Part shown: one piece after another, positions 44,059-52,797 of the stretch
Layout of the letters: the number at the start of each line of letters is the position of its first letter
Numbering within the stretch: position 1 is the stretch's first letter
Notes under the pieces: generated by a model
Databases searched by the model: none
Told to the model about the DNA's origin: nothing
What the model saw: only the letters and a program-made list of their open reading frames with translations
Made by a program: the position numbers and the translations under genes
Origin: Bacteroidales bacterium
GTDB taxonomy: Bacteria; Bacteroidota; Bacteroidia; Bacteroidales; BM520
Assembly: GCA_016285515.1 (NCBI GenBank)
Contig: JAEEQW010000012.1
Coordinates: forward strand, 1-64,000
Direction: 5' to 3'
DNA length: 64,000 bases

Positions 44059-44852
44059 ATTTGTTCTTTTGCAGGTTTTGGTTTGTAAAAGAACAAGAAG
44101 TAAACTCCGAGAAGAATAAACGGAATCGACAGCAACTGACCCATATTCAGGACCATATTGGTTTCAAAGTCAACCTGTGGATTCTTTATGAACTCAATGA
44201 AGAATCTGAAGACAAACACCAACACCAGGAACAATCCGGCAAGGAATCCTGTACGCAATTTTGTGCCTTTTTTCTGATAGAGACAAAAGAGAAGCACAAA
44301 TATAAGCAGATATGCCAACGATTCGTACAACTGTGTCGGATGCTTAGGCACAGTTTCACCGTTTCTTACAAATATCACGCCCCACGGCAATGTGGTCTCA
44401 ATACCGTAAATCTCTGAATTAAAGAAATTTCCGAGTCGAATAAAAGAACCGGCAAGTGCAACTCCTATAGCAAGTCTGTCAAGAAACCACACCCAATTGA
44501 AATCGTACTTTCTGGAAAGGATATAAACAGTAATCGGCAAAGCAACAGCTGCTCCATGACTTGCAAGACCGCCCTTCCACGTTTTGAGTATTTCCAAAGG
44601 ATTACTCAAATAATAATCGGGTTCATAAAACAGGCAATGGCCTAATCTTGCTCCCACTATCAGGGCAACTAATAACCATATAACCACCTTATTTAAGACA
44701 TCTTCGGCTCTGCCCTCTTTTTTCCAGGCATAACTTACAATAAGATAGCAAAGATATACGCCCAATGCAAAGCACACACCGTACCATGCAATATATAAGT
44801 TTGAATTAGGAAATATCCTCGGTTCAAAATTCCATACTATGTAATTCAACAT
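44055..44852 (-). CDS. lgt: Prolipoprotein diacylglyceryl transferase
   Basis: A 265-residue membrane enzyme that adds diacylglycerol to lipobox cysteines, needed for the several lipoproteins in this window. Seven membrane segments can be followed; signature residues are ARLGHCLFYEP, HGAAVALPI and RLGNFFNSEIYGIETTLPWGV. The start at 44852 is set by a promoter box at 44869-44876; an in-frame ATG at 44921 lies upstream of it. The stop codon overlaps that of the convergent adhesin gene by 4 bases. Confidence 0.95.
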   Translation of the reverse strand: MLNYIVWNFEPRIFPNSNLYIAWYGVCFALGVYLCYLIVSYAWKKEGRAEDVLNKVVIWLLVALIVGARLGHCLFYEPDYYLSNPLEILKTWKGGLASHGAAVALPITVYILSRKYDFNWVWFLDRLAIGVALAGSFIRLGNFFNSEIYGIETTLPWGVIFVRNGETVPKHPTQLYESLAYLLIFVLLFCLYQKKGTKLRTGFLAGLFLVLVFVFRFFIEFIKNPQVDFETNMVLNMGQLLSIPFILLGVYFLFFYKPKPAKEQI

Positions 44853-44868
44853 ACAAACAATTTTTTCA

Positions 44869-44876
44869 CAAAGATA
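44869..44876 (-). promoter_or_regulatory. -7 box for lgt
   Basis: TATCTTTG on the minus strand, 16 bases upstream of the lgt ATG. Confidence 0.5.
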
Positions 44877-44929
44877 TATTTTTTTCAAGAAATGATATGG
44901 ACATTTCATGTTTTTTGGCATTAATGGAT

Positions 44930-46021
44930 ATGAACGAAGAAATATTATACATGATTGCGTTAACGCAAGTGCCGAATATCGGCATCGTAAACGCTAAAAA
45001 GCTCATAGAATACTGCGGCAGTGCAAGAAACGTATTCCTTGAGAAAAAGAAGATATTGTCGAAAATTCACGGAATCGGTGACAGTATTATCGACTCTCTC
45101 AATTCCAAGAAGCCTTTGGAAGTAGCTGAAAAAGAAATCGAATATGCCACTAACAATTCCATCAGAATAGTTTCGTATATGGACACCAACTACCCTAAAA
45201 GGTTAAAATCGTGCCACGACTCACCTATAGTACTGTACATCAAGGGAAACGTACTTCCGCGGAAAGAGAAGATGCTGGCAGTGGTAGGCACACGCAATGC
45301 AACGGAGTATGGTCGCAAGGCATGCAACAAAATCATAAGTGAGTTGAAAGACCTTGATGCCGGCATAGTCAGTGGACTCGCATACGGCATAGACACTTGC
45401 GCACATACCGCAGCGTTGTCGGAAGGTCTGTCAACCTTTGCAGTACTTGGAACGGGATTCAAGACGATTTATCCATATACCAACCTTCATCTGGCTCAAG
45501 AAATAGCGGATACCGGCAGCCTCATCACTGAATTCCTGTCCGACACAAAACCTGACCGCGAAAACTTCCCTAAAAGAAACCGAATCATCGCTGGAATTTC
45601 AGACGCCGTACTTGTAATTGAAGCGTCTGACAAAGGAGGTGCACTGATTACCGCAAATATCGCAAATTCCTATAACAGGGAAGTCTTTGCAATTCCAGGC
45701 AGAATAAATGACCTTTTTTCTGTTGGATGCAACAATCTTATTTACAGCAATAAAGCATTAATTACAACTTCCGCATCAGACATTATCAACAGTCTGAACT
45801 GGGACACAGACACAAAAACAAAAAAGGCAACAAATATTTCTAACCTCAACCCCACCCAGCAGGCAATCTATTCTCTAATATCGGAAAACGGAACCTGCAA
45901 TGTGGATTTCATAGCAAAAAAAATCAACATAGCCATCAATAAACTTTCATTTGAACTCCTTGATATGGAACTCAACGGACTGATAAGCTGTCTTCCAGGC
46001 AAAAATTATGACTGTATTTGA
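44930..46021 (+). CDS. dprA: DNA-processing protein DprA
   Basis: A 363-residue protein that binds incoming single-stranded DNA and loads RecA. An N-terminal helix-hairpin-helix/SAM-like region (IALTQVPNIGIVNAKKLIEYCG), the Rossmann DprA core (VVGTRNATEYG; GLAYGIDTCAHTAAL; LGTGFKTIYP; FPKRNRIIAGIS; AFAIPG-like VFAIPGRI) and a C-terminal winged helix (TCNVDFIAKKINIAINKLSFEL) are all present. ATGs at 44924 and 44930 are both possible; 44930 is chosen. The promoter must lie within the start region of the divergent lgt gene. Confidence 0.95.
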   Translation: MNEEILYMIALTQVPNIGIVNAKKLIEYCGSARNVFLEKKKILSKIHGIGDSIIDSLNSKKPLEVAEKEIEYATNNSIRIVSYMDTNYPKRLKSCHDSPIVLYIKGNVLPRKEKMLAVVGTRNATEYGRKACNKIISELKDLDAGIVSGLAYGIDTCAHTAALSEGLSTFAVLGTGFKTIYPYTNLHLAQEIADTGSLITEFLSDTKPDRENFPKRNRIIAGISDAVLVIEASDKGGALITANIANSYNREVFAIPGRINDLFSVGCNNLIYSNKALITTSASDIINSLNWDTDTKTKKATNISNLNPTQQAIYSLISENGTCNVDFIAKKINIAINKLSFELLDMELNGLISCLPGKNYDCI

Positions 46022-46039
46022 TAAATCAACTCATTTTGC

Positions 46040-46047
46040 TACCTTTG
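46040..46047 (+). promoter_or_regulatory. -7 box for the nitrilase-family gene
   Basis: TACCTTTG, 25 bases before the start at 46073. Confidence 0.5.
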
Positions 46048-46072
46048 CAATTGTTATTATTCTTTACATATC

Positions 46073-46891
46073 ATGAAGCATATTTGTTCTGTCGCAACAG
46101 TCCAGTTCGCACCTGTTTACGATGAAATAGCCCAAAATTTCCAGCAAATTGAATCACTTGTCAAAGACCTTGATGATGACATAGTCGTTTTGCCTGAACT
46201 GTGTACGACAGGCTACTCTTTTCTCAACACAAAAGAGGTCGAGGGTTTGGCGCTTACAGCAGAAGAATTTGCAGATTTTCTGGGCGACTACTCAGTGAAA
46301 AACAATAATGTGATTATTGCCGGATTTGCTGAAAAAGATGAAGACAGATTTTACAACTCCGCTATTGCATTAATGCCTGACAAGTCATACATTGTTTATC
46401 GCAAAACACATCTGTTCTATAAGGAAAAAATTTGCTTTTCGTATGGTGATACAGGATTTTTCGTTTTCAACCATCCGAACCTGAACTGCAGAATAGGTAT
46501 GATGATATGTTACGACTGGCGGTTTCCTGAAAGCGCAAGGACACTGGCTTTGAAAGGAGCCGACATAATAACATGTTCAGCCAATCTGGTCACGCCATAT
46601 TGGGAAACGGGCCTGAAATCGCGTGCACTGGAAAACAATGTCTTTGTTGCCGTTTCAAACAGATATGGCAGTGAATCACGCCAACTTCCTGACGGAACCA
46701 TGCAAACTCTCACATTCACAGGCAAATCAGTCATTTACGACAATCATGGTATAACATTGCAACAAGCTGCAATCAACGGCGATGCCATAATAAGAGCCAC
46801 CTTTGACACCAACATCACCAGAAACAAATCATTTGACGAGCTTGATGACATATTCAATGACCGCAGACCAACATTCTACATGAATGAATAA
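46073..46891 (+). CDS. Carbon-nitrogen hydrolase (nitrilase superfamily)
   Basis: A 272-residue cytoplasmic enzyme with the catalytic triad Glu42 (VLPELCTTGYS), Lys111 (YRKTHLF) and Cys146 (GMMICYDWRFPE). The superfamily includes omega-amidases, carbamoylputrescine amidases and Nit proteins; which amide is cleaved cannot be decided. Monocistronic. The 184-base gap after it holds only the promoter of the next gene. Confidence 0.9.
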   Translation: MKHICSVATVQFAPVYDEIAQNFQQIESLVKDLDDDIVVLPELCTTGYSFLNTKEVEGLALTAEEFADFLGDYSVKNNNVIIAGFAEKDEDRFYNSAIALMPDKSYIVYRKTHLFYKEKICFSYGDTGFFVFNHPNLNCRIGMMICYDWRFPESARTLALKGADIITCSANLVTPYWETGLKSRALENNVFVAVSNRYGSESRQLPDGTMQTLTFTGKSVIYDNHGITLQQAAINGDAIIRATFDTNITRNKSFDELDDIFNDRRPTFYMNE

Positions 46892-47014
46892 CCGCTTCTG
46901 TTGAACTGACCGTCACAACAGTCGGGACCATAAGATAAACCTAAAACTCGCATTAATTAGCGCAATCATATAATATTTTAAAAGTCGTTTTAACAGTTAT
47001 TTTTGAAATATTAT

Positions 47015-47022
47015 TAAATTTG
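47015..47022 (+). promoter_or_regulatory. -7 box for the secreted hydrolase cluster
   Basis: TAAATTTG, 53 bases before the ATG at 47076. Confidence 0.45.
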
Positions 47023-47075
47023 CATTTTAAGTATTTCTTTAACAAATAAATCAAATAAAATATAATTAGGGCAAA

Positions 47076-47996
47076 ATGAGAAAAGGCATACTCCAACTCA
47101 TATTGTTGTTATTGCTATGTATATCAGCATCAGCACAAGACAAGACGTTTACATTCGTCACACGTGACACACTTGACTTGAAACTTGACATCTACGTACC
47201 TGACACACCACGCAATGATTCTGCATGTCTTGTATATATTTTCGGAGGCGGTTTTGTCACCGGCGCACGCAATGACAAATATGCCATAGATTTCTGTTCT
47301 CAACTTGCAGACGAAGGATTCGTTGTTGCTGCGATAGAATATCGGTTAGGATTCAAAGGACATAAAGTAAAAGGGTATTTGGAGGCTGCCAATGTTTTTG
47401 AAAAAGTCATCAACGATGCTTCCGAAGACTGTGCGGCGGCAGTCGCTTTTCTCATAAGACATTCCGATGATTTGCGCATCAACCCTGACAACATTTTTCT
47501 TATAGGCTCCAGTGCCGGTGCCATCACCGCTCTCGAAACCGATTATCTGCACGCCAATCACAGCAGCATAACTTCTGACCTGCCGGATGACTTCAGTTTT
47601 GCAGGGATAATATCCTTTGCAGGAGGCATATTCACGAGTGATGCACCTGTAGTTTATAAGTATCGTGAGCCGTCACCCACAATGTTTTTACATGGAACAG
47701 ATGATAAAGTGGTCAATTACAACAAGATACAATTTTTCAAAAAAGGTCTTTTTGGGTCAAACCAACTGGTGAAACGCTTTAAGAAATTCAATTATCAGTA
47801 TGTATTTCTGCGTTTCGAAGGTAATGCCCACGATGTGGCAATGCTTCCGATAAAATCAGTACCGGAAATCGTATTGTTTGCAGAGCTCTGTCTTAACAAA
47901 GACACCAGGAAAAATTTCGATCTCGATGCCACAATTACCATAAAAAACTACAGCAGCGATAAGTGGAAAAAAATTAATTTGAAAAATTTATATTAA
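47076..47996 (+). CDS. Secreted alpha/beta-hydrolase (esterase/lipase-like)
   Basis: A 306-residue exported hydrolase: signal peptide 1-20, oxyanion motif FGGGFVTG (His of the usual HGGGF replaced by Phe57), nucleophile Ser146 in IGSSAGAI, an acid in HGTDDKVV and a histidine in EGNAHDVAM. The fold matches the BD-FAE/carboxylesterase group that removes ester side groups from polysaccharides or peptides. The dockerin protein gene follows after 30 bases and may be co-transcribed. The substrate is not known, and the missing first His may alter oxyanion binding. Confidence 0.82.
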   Translation: MRKGILQLILLLLLCISASAQDKTFTFVTRDTLDLKLDIYVPDTPRNDSACLVYIFGGGFVTGARNDKYAIDFCSQLADEGFVVAAIEYRLGFKGHKVKGYLEAANVFEKVINDASEDCAAAVAFLIRHSDDLRINPDNIFLIGSSAGAITALETDYLHANHSSITSDLPDDFSFAGIISFAGGIFTSDAPVVYKYREPSPTMFLHGTDDKVVNYNKIQFFKKGLFGSNQLVKRFKKFNYQYVFLRFEGNAHDVAMLPIKSVPEIVLFAELCLNKDTRKNFDLDATITIKNYSSDKWKKINLKNLY

Positions 47997-48026
47997 AAAT
48001 TATAATAAATCACATAAATAAAAATC

Positions 48027-48803
48027 ATGAAAAGGTTAAGTCTGATAATTGCTTTAATGTTCTTGACAATCAGTGCTTTTGCACAGTCAGTTACAGTAGC
48101 TACTACCGTTTATTACGTCAGTGGGGAGACGGCTGTATTCACTCTCACTGAGGGAAACGATAGTATTTATTTCGATGGTGACAACACTATCATCATCAAT
48201 GCTGCCAATATGGTCACTGAGATTCCTATTGATGATATCAGAAAAATTCTATTCGAGGAAATCGAACTGAACCCTGTTTTCCAATTAGAAGCTCTTACTC
48301 CAGACACTACAGCTTATCTGGGAAGTGACATCACCCTGCGATTCAAGGTCTCTAACGATGGTCTTGTAGAAGATGAAATATCATTAACACAAACTGCCGG
48401 AGAAATCATCGGTACTTTCTATGTTGACGATGTTCAAACCACCACACTGACATTGGGTGCAAATCAATCAGTGGAAGGCTATCTGCTCGTTTCCATTCCT
48501 GAATCGGGCTATGAAATCGATGAAGCCCTAACATTCGCAATTACTGCAACTTCAGAAGTCACTGGTAACTCTGAAGAAGCTGATTTTGAAATCACTATTA
48601 TCAATTCTGAATTTCTTCTCGGCGACGCCAATAATGATGGCATTGTCAATATCTCTGATATAGTTGTTGTTATCAACTACATTATGAATGGTTCCGCTTC
48701 CCCGTTTGTATTCGAAAAAGCAGACGTCAATGGCGATAGCATCATTAACGTATTGGATATAACAGGTATCGTAAACATTATCTATTCGAGTAAAAGCAAT
48801 TAA
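48027..48803 (+). CDS. Secreted protein with beta-sandwich module and dockerin-type repeat
   Basis: A 258-residue exported protein with signal peptide 1-19 (ISAFAQ), then an N-terminal segment ending IPIDDIRKILFEE. A beta-sandwich module follows at about 90-190 (DTTAYLGSDITLRFKVSNDG), the same module seen twice in the protein at 41305. The C-terminal dockerin-like pair is DANNDGIVNISD and DVNGDSIINVLD. No catalytic domain is visible. It may be a small scaffold or cell-surface component working with its neighbours (inference). Confidence 0.8.
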   Translation: MKRLSLIIALMFLTISAFAQSVTVATTVYYVSGETAVFTLTEGNDSIYFDGDNTIIINAANMVTEIPIDDIRKILFEEIELNPVFQLEALTPDTTAYLGSDITLRFKVSNDGLVEDEISLTQTAGEIIGTFYVDDVQTTTLTLGANQSVEGYLLVSIPESGYEIDEALTFAITATSEVTGNSEEADFEITIINSEFLLGDANNDGIVNISDIVVVINYIMNGSASPFVFEKADVNGDSIINVLDITGIVNIIYSSKSN

Positions 48804-48850
48804 TAAAAATGCAGAAAAACAGACAATACAATTCAAAAACTTTTGAAACT

Positions 48851-51253
48851 ATGAGAAGATTATTATTTTCGCTGAGTTGCATTTTTCTCTTCCTTTTTGC
48901 GAATGCACAGGATGAAGTCAGATACATATACTTACACAATTCAGGAGACACGCTTGCCAATCAGGCTGTTTCAAATATCAACAGCATAAAATTCGCGAAC
49001 AAGCCGGCAAGTGCGATATTCACTTTAACCAGTGGGCAATTATCCTACTTGCTGACACAAATCGACAGTCTGACATTCGGTATGGCTAACGTAAGTTCTG
49101 ATGCCGTCACAATTGATTTTTCAAACAGCAGTGTGACCGTCAACAACCCATATTCCAATGATGGCATTATCATCACAACCGATGGCACTGACGTCACAAT
49201 CGAAAACAACAGACCCAACACGACATTCTCCCTCAGCGGCAGTTGTTCCAACGGTTCACTTGATTTTACAGGTACAGAGAACATATATCTGATTCTCAAT
49301 TCGCTTGAATTAACCCATACTTCAGGTCCTGTACTCAAAATTGAAGAAAATGCCGATGCATACATCACTCTTAATGGCACATCAGTGCTGTCAGACGGTT
49401 CAAGCGGCAAAAATGCTGCCATTACGGCCGAAGGTTCCCTCTATTTCTACGCAGGTACCGGTGAGGTACAGATTTCCGGTTTAAAGAAACATGCTGTCAA
49501 AGTAACTGGTGATATCGCCATTTCATCAGGCACTGTACAGATTACAGAAGCATCAAGCGATGGTCTGCACTTGGACGGCGATTTCACACTGTCGGGAAAC
49601 GGCAATCTCGTTATTCTTGAAACTTCGGGAGACGGCGTGGACTGCGGAAGCAACATTTACATCAACGGCGGCAATCTCAATCTGACGACATCCGCAGAAG
49701 ATGTGAAAGGACTGAAAGCAGCTTATAACATCTATTTCAATGGCGGTGAATCGGTCATCACCACTTCCGGTGCTGAAACCAAAGCCATCAAATGCGACAG
49801 CGCGATTTACATCAACAACAGCAGTACCGTCCTCACCCTCATTCTCAGCAATACGGGCGTTAACGGCATTTCCTGCGACAGTATCGTTAGCATCACTGGC
49901 GGAGACATCACCATCAATTCGACATCTGAAGATGGTAAAGGAATCAAGGCTGACATAGGTGTTATCATTTCAGGCGGTAACATCGAAATCAACCATTCTG
50001 GAGACATGTCAAAGGGTATTTCCACAAATGGCTACACCAATATTTCCGGTGGTGTCTTTACCATAACCGCATCTGGGGGGACAGTTCTTGAAGCCTCAGG
50101 TTCAGGATACGAGCCTTCATACTGCAGCGGTATCAAAAGTGATGGCGACATAACCATCAGCGGCGGTACTTTCAACATTACACTTCCAACATCAAATAAC
50201 GGCGGGAAGGCTATCAGTTCCGATGCCAATATCACCATCAGCGATGGTACTTTCACATTGACAACAAACGGTGCAGGCGCCGTATATACCAATCCTAATG
50301 GAATTACAGACTCATACACCTGTTCATGTATAAAATGCGACGGCAACTTGACCATCACAGGCGGTAATATTACCTGTACAAGTACGGGATCAGGCGGTAA
50401 GGGTATCAAACTCGATGGTGTGGCGACTTTCGGCACTATAGGCGGAAATGATGACGACTTCATCTTAACAATCACCACATCAGGTGAAAGATTTTATGTG
50501 TCAGGCAGCGGCTGGAACATGGACTATGCTAATCCAAAAGCCCTGAAATCCGACGGTACTATGACAATTAATAGCGGACACATCTCAAGCAACTGCCTCC
50601 AAACACAAAACGAAGGAGGTGAAGCCATTGAATGTGAATCTGTTATGACTATCAATGGCGGCATTATTGAGGCCTTTTCAAACAAGGACGATGGTATGAA
50701 TCCTAACCAGTTGATTGTCAACGATGGTAAAATTTACACCTGTAGCAACAACGGTGACGGTATAGATGTCAACGGTCCTATGACATATAACGGCGGCATG
50801 GTTATAGCTACTGGCTCTGCAATGCCTGAATGCGGTCTTGACTGCGATCAAAACACATTTACGATTACCGGTGGTATAATAATTGGTGCAGGAGGCAGCA
50901 CCAGTAACCCTACAACAAGCGTATGCACACAACCCACTCTAAAAATTAACACCAGATCAGGCTATGCTATCCAGGTTCTTTCAGGAAGCGATGTAATCTG
51001 TACCTACCAATGTCCGACCATCAGCGGCGGCGGCCCAGGCGGTGGCAGAAATTTAGTTTTACTCTTGAGCCATCCTTCCTTCTCAGTAGGTTCTTCCTAT
51101 ACCGTCAAATATGGTGGCACCATCAGTGGTGGCACTTATTGGCACGGATATTACACCGACGCCACCTACTCAGGTGGCCAATCAACCACAGTCACAATAT
51201 CATCAATGTTAACCAACGTCAACGCAGGCGGTGGCGGCTGGCCGCCATTCTAA
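48851..51253 (+). CDS. Secreted carbohydrate-binding beta-helix protein (Cthe_2159/DUF4353-like)
   Basis: An 800-residue exported protein with signal peptide 1-20 (LFANAQ). An N-terminal part ending IDSLTF is followed by a long run of beta-helix turns with repeats such as DGDITISGGTFNI, SDANITISDGTFTL and CDGNLTITGGNI, and a glycine-rich end (GGGPGGG; GGGGWPPF). This matches the Cthe_2159 family, whose clostridial member binds polygalacturonic acid with calcium. It follows two exported proteins in the same direction, so a polysaccharide-related surface role is likely. ATG 48851 is chosen because the upstream in-frame ATG (48809) would put 14 polar residues before the signal peptide. Confidence 0.85.
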   Translation: MRRLLFSLSCIFLFLFANAQDEVRYIYLHNSGDTLANQAVSNINSIKFANKPASAIFTLTSGQLSYLLTQIDSLTFGMANVSSDAVTIDFSNSSVTVNNPYSNDGIIITTDGTDVTIENNRPNTTFSLSGSCSNGSLDFTGTENIYLILNSLELTHTSGPVLKIEENADAYITLNGTSVLSDGSSGKNAAITAEGSLYFYAGTGEVQISGLKKHAVKVTGDIAISSGTVQITEASSDGLHLDGDFTLSGNGNLVILETSGDGVDCGSNIYINGGNLNLTTSAEDVKGLKAAYNIYFNGGESVITTSGAETKAIKCDSAIYINNSSTVLTLILSNTGVNGISCDSIVSITGGDITINSTSEDGKGIKADIGVIISGGNIEINHSGDMSKGISTNGYTNISGGVFTITASGGTVLEASGSGYEPSYCSGIKSDGDITISGGTFNITLPTSNNGGKAISSDANITISDGTFTLTTNGAGAVYTNPNGITDSYTCSCIKCDGNLTITGGNITCTSTGSGGKGIKLDGVATFGTIGGNDDDFILTITTSGERFYVSGSGWNMDYANPKALKSDGTMTINSGHISSNCLQTQNEGGEAIECESVMTINGGIIEAFSNKDDGMNPNQLIVNDGKIYTCSNNGDGIDVNGPMTYNGGMVIATGSAMPECGLDCDQNTFTITGGIIIGAGGSTSNPTTSVCTQPTLKINTRSGYAIQVLSGSDVICTYQCPTISGGGPGGGRNLVLLLSHPSFSVGSSYTVKYGGTISGGTYWHGYYTDATYSGGQSTTVTISSMLTNVNAGGGGWPPF

Positions 51254-51275
51254 CCCGTAAATTATTTATATACAG

Positions 51276-51317
51276 AAAAGCCATAACACTGAATATCAAT
51301 GTTATGGCTTTTTTATT
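51276..51317 (+). terminator. Rho-independent terminator
   Basis: AAAAGCCATAACA and TGTTATGGCTTTT form a perfect stem around an 11-base loop, followed by a T run. It ends the exported-protein cluster. Confidence 0.85.
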
Positions 51318-51325
51318 ATTGCTGT

Positions 51326-51362
51326 CCGTTGGATCGGTAGGGCTGTCACATTGTGGCAGCCG
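51326..51362 (+). repeat. Partial third copy of the 64-bp repeat family
   Basis: Bases 51326-51362 match the core of the repeats at 14081 and 22812 (CCGTTGG, CGGTAGGGCTGTCACAT, GTGGCAGCCG) with about three differences, and keep the hairpin. It lies between a terminator and the end of dtd. Confidence 0.75.
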
Positions 51363-51382
51363 ATGTTTGCGAAAATATAGCG

Positions 51383-51835
51383 TTAATATCTGTTTTTGGA
51401 ATCAATTAAAATAGTCACTGGGCCATCATTAATCAAGGCGACCTTCATATCAGCACCGAAAATACCTGATTGAACCGTATGCGGCAGAAGCTCGTCCATC
51501 TTCTTGAGAAAAGCTTCATATAAAGGAATTGAAATTTCGGGCGGGGCAGCATGTATGTATGACGGTCTGTTACCTTTCTTTGTCGATGCCATCAGGGTGA
51601 ACTGACTGATAATCAGCACTTCTCCATCAGCATCCAAAATAGAAACATTCATAACCCCATTAGCATCTGGAAAGATTCTAAGATTTACTATCTTATAACT
51701 AATCCAATCGATATCCTCTTGAGTGTCAGTCGCTTCAAAGCCAACCAAAATCATCAGGCCCTTGCCTATTTTTCCTTTGACATTTCCATCAATAGTCACG
51801 CTGGATTCAATCACCCTCTGTATTACAACTCTCAT
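51383..51835 (-). CDS. dtd: D-aminoacyl-tRNA deacylase
   Basis: A 150-residue enzyme that hydrolyses D-amino acids from tRNA. Conserved elements SQFTLMASTKKGNRPSY and the C-terminal NDGPVTI are present. Start overlaps the rsgA stop by 4 bases, so the two are translated together. Confidence 0.95.
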   Translation of the reverse strand: MRVVIQRVIESSVTIDGNVKGKIGKGLMILVGFEATDTQEDIDWISYKIVNLRIFPDANGVMNVSILDADGEVLIISQFTLMASTKKGNRPSYIHAAPPEISIPLYEAFLKKMDELLPHTVQSGIFGADMKVALINDGPVTILIDSKNRY

Positions 51836-52794
51836 AATAATTTCTTTTTATCTCTATAATCGACGACATCAAAATATTCATCCTGAAGGATATCAAGATA
51901 GTTATTATAGCGTTCCTCCGAGATGAGTCCGTCTTCAACTGCTTGAATCACAGCACATCCTGGTTCATTAATATGCATGCAGTTATTAAACCTGCATCCG
52001 GTCTGGAATTTGCGCATTTCAGGAAACCGTTCAGCCACCTCGCTTCTTTCAAATCCGGTAAGTCCGAATTCCTTAATGCCCGGAGTATCTATGATAAATC
52101 CGCCGAACGACAAAGCATACATAGTCGCATAAGTCGTAGTATGCATACCCTTTTCATGGACCTGGGAGATATCGCCTATTTTCAGGTTCAGTTCAGGCTG
52201 TATGGCATGAATGAATGCTGACTTGCCCACACCGGAATGTCCGGAGACAAGGCAGGTTTTGCCCTTCATTTCATTAATAACGTCATCAAGTCCGATATTT
52301 TCCACAACAGAAGTCCTGAAGGTCTTGTACCCTGCATTTTCGTAGATATTCTGCAATTCCTCAAGACGTTGCATATCATCGTCATTGTACAAATCAATCT
52401 TGTTGAAGACAAGAGCCGAAGGAATATGATATGCCTCATTACATGTCAGGTATCTGTCGATGAAACCCGATGACGTTCTCGGACGATTGATAGTAACCAT
52501 TAGAATGCATATATCTATATTTGAAGCAATTATCTGTTCAACTTTAGATAGTTTTGTGGATTTTCTGACAATATAGTTTGAACGTGGAAGTATTTTTGTA
52601 ATCAATCCGACATTTGCATCTTCAGTATCAACAAACAGCACCCTGTCACCCACTGCTATTGGGTTTGTGGCTTTGATTCCGGAGATTTTAAATTTGCCCT
52701 TGAATTTGCAATTTATCTTGCTGCCTGCATCATCAAGAACAGTGTACCAACTGCCCGTTGACTGAATAACCAATCCGGAGTGTTCCAAAGACAT
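51832..52794 (-). CDS. rsgA: Ribosome small-subunit-dependent GTPase A
   Basis: A 320-residue circularly permuted GTPase that checks maturation of the 30S subunit. An N-terminal OB fold is followed by motifs in permuted order: NKID (131-134), GHSGVGKS (185-192) and DTPG (236-239). The zinc site is Cys267, Cys272, His274 and Cys280. It lies 3 bases after the TonB receptor stop and overlaps dtd. Confidence 0.97.
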   Translation of the reverse strand: MSLEHSGLVIQSTGSWYTVLDDAGSKINCKFKGKFKISGIKATNPIAVGDRVLFVDTEDANVGLITKILPRSNYIVRKSTKLSKVEQIIASNIDICILMVTINRPRTSSGFIDRYLTCNEAYHIPSALVFNKIDLYNDDDMQRLEELQNIYENAGYKTFRTSVVENIGLDDVINEMKGKTCLVSGHSGVGKSAFIHAIQPELNLKIGDISQVHEKGMHTTTYATMYALSFGGFIIDTPGIKEFGLTGFERSEVAERFPEMRKFQTGCRFNNCMHINEPGCAVIQAVEDGLISEERYNNYLDILQDEYFDVVDYRDKKKLL

Positions 52795-52797
52795 ATT

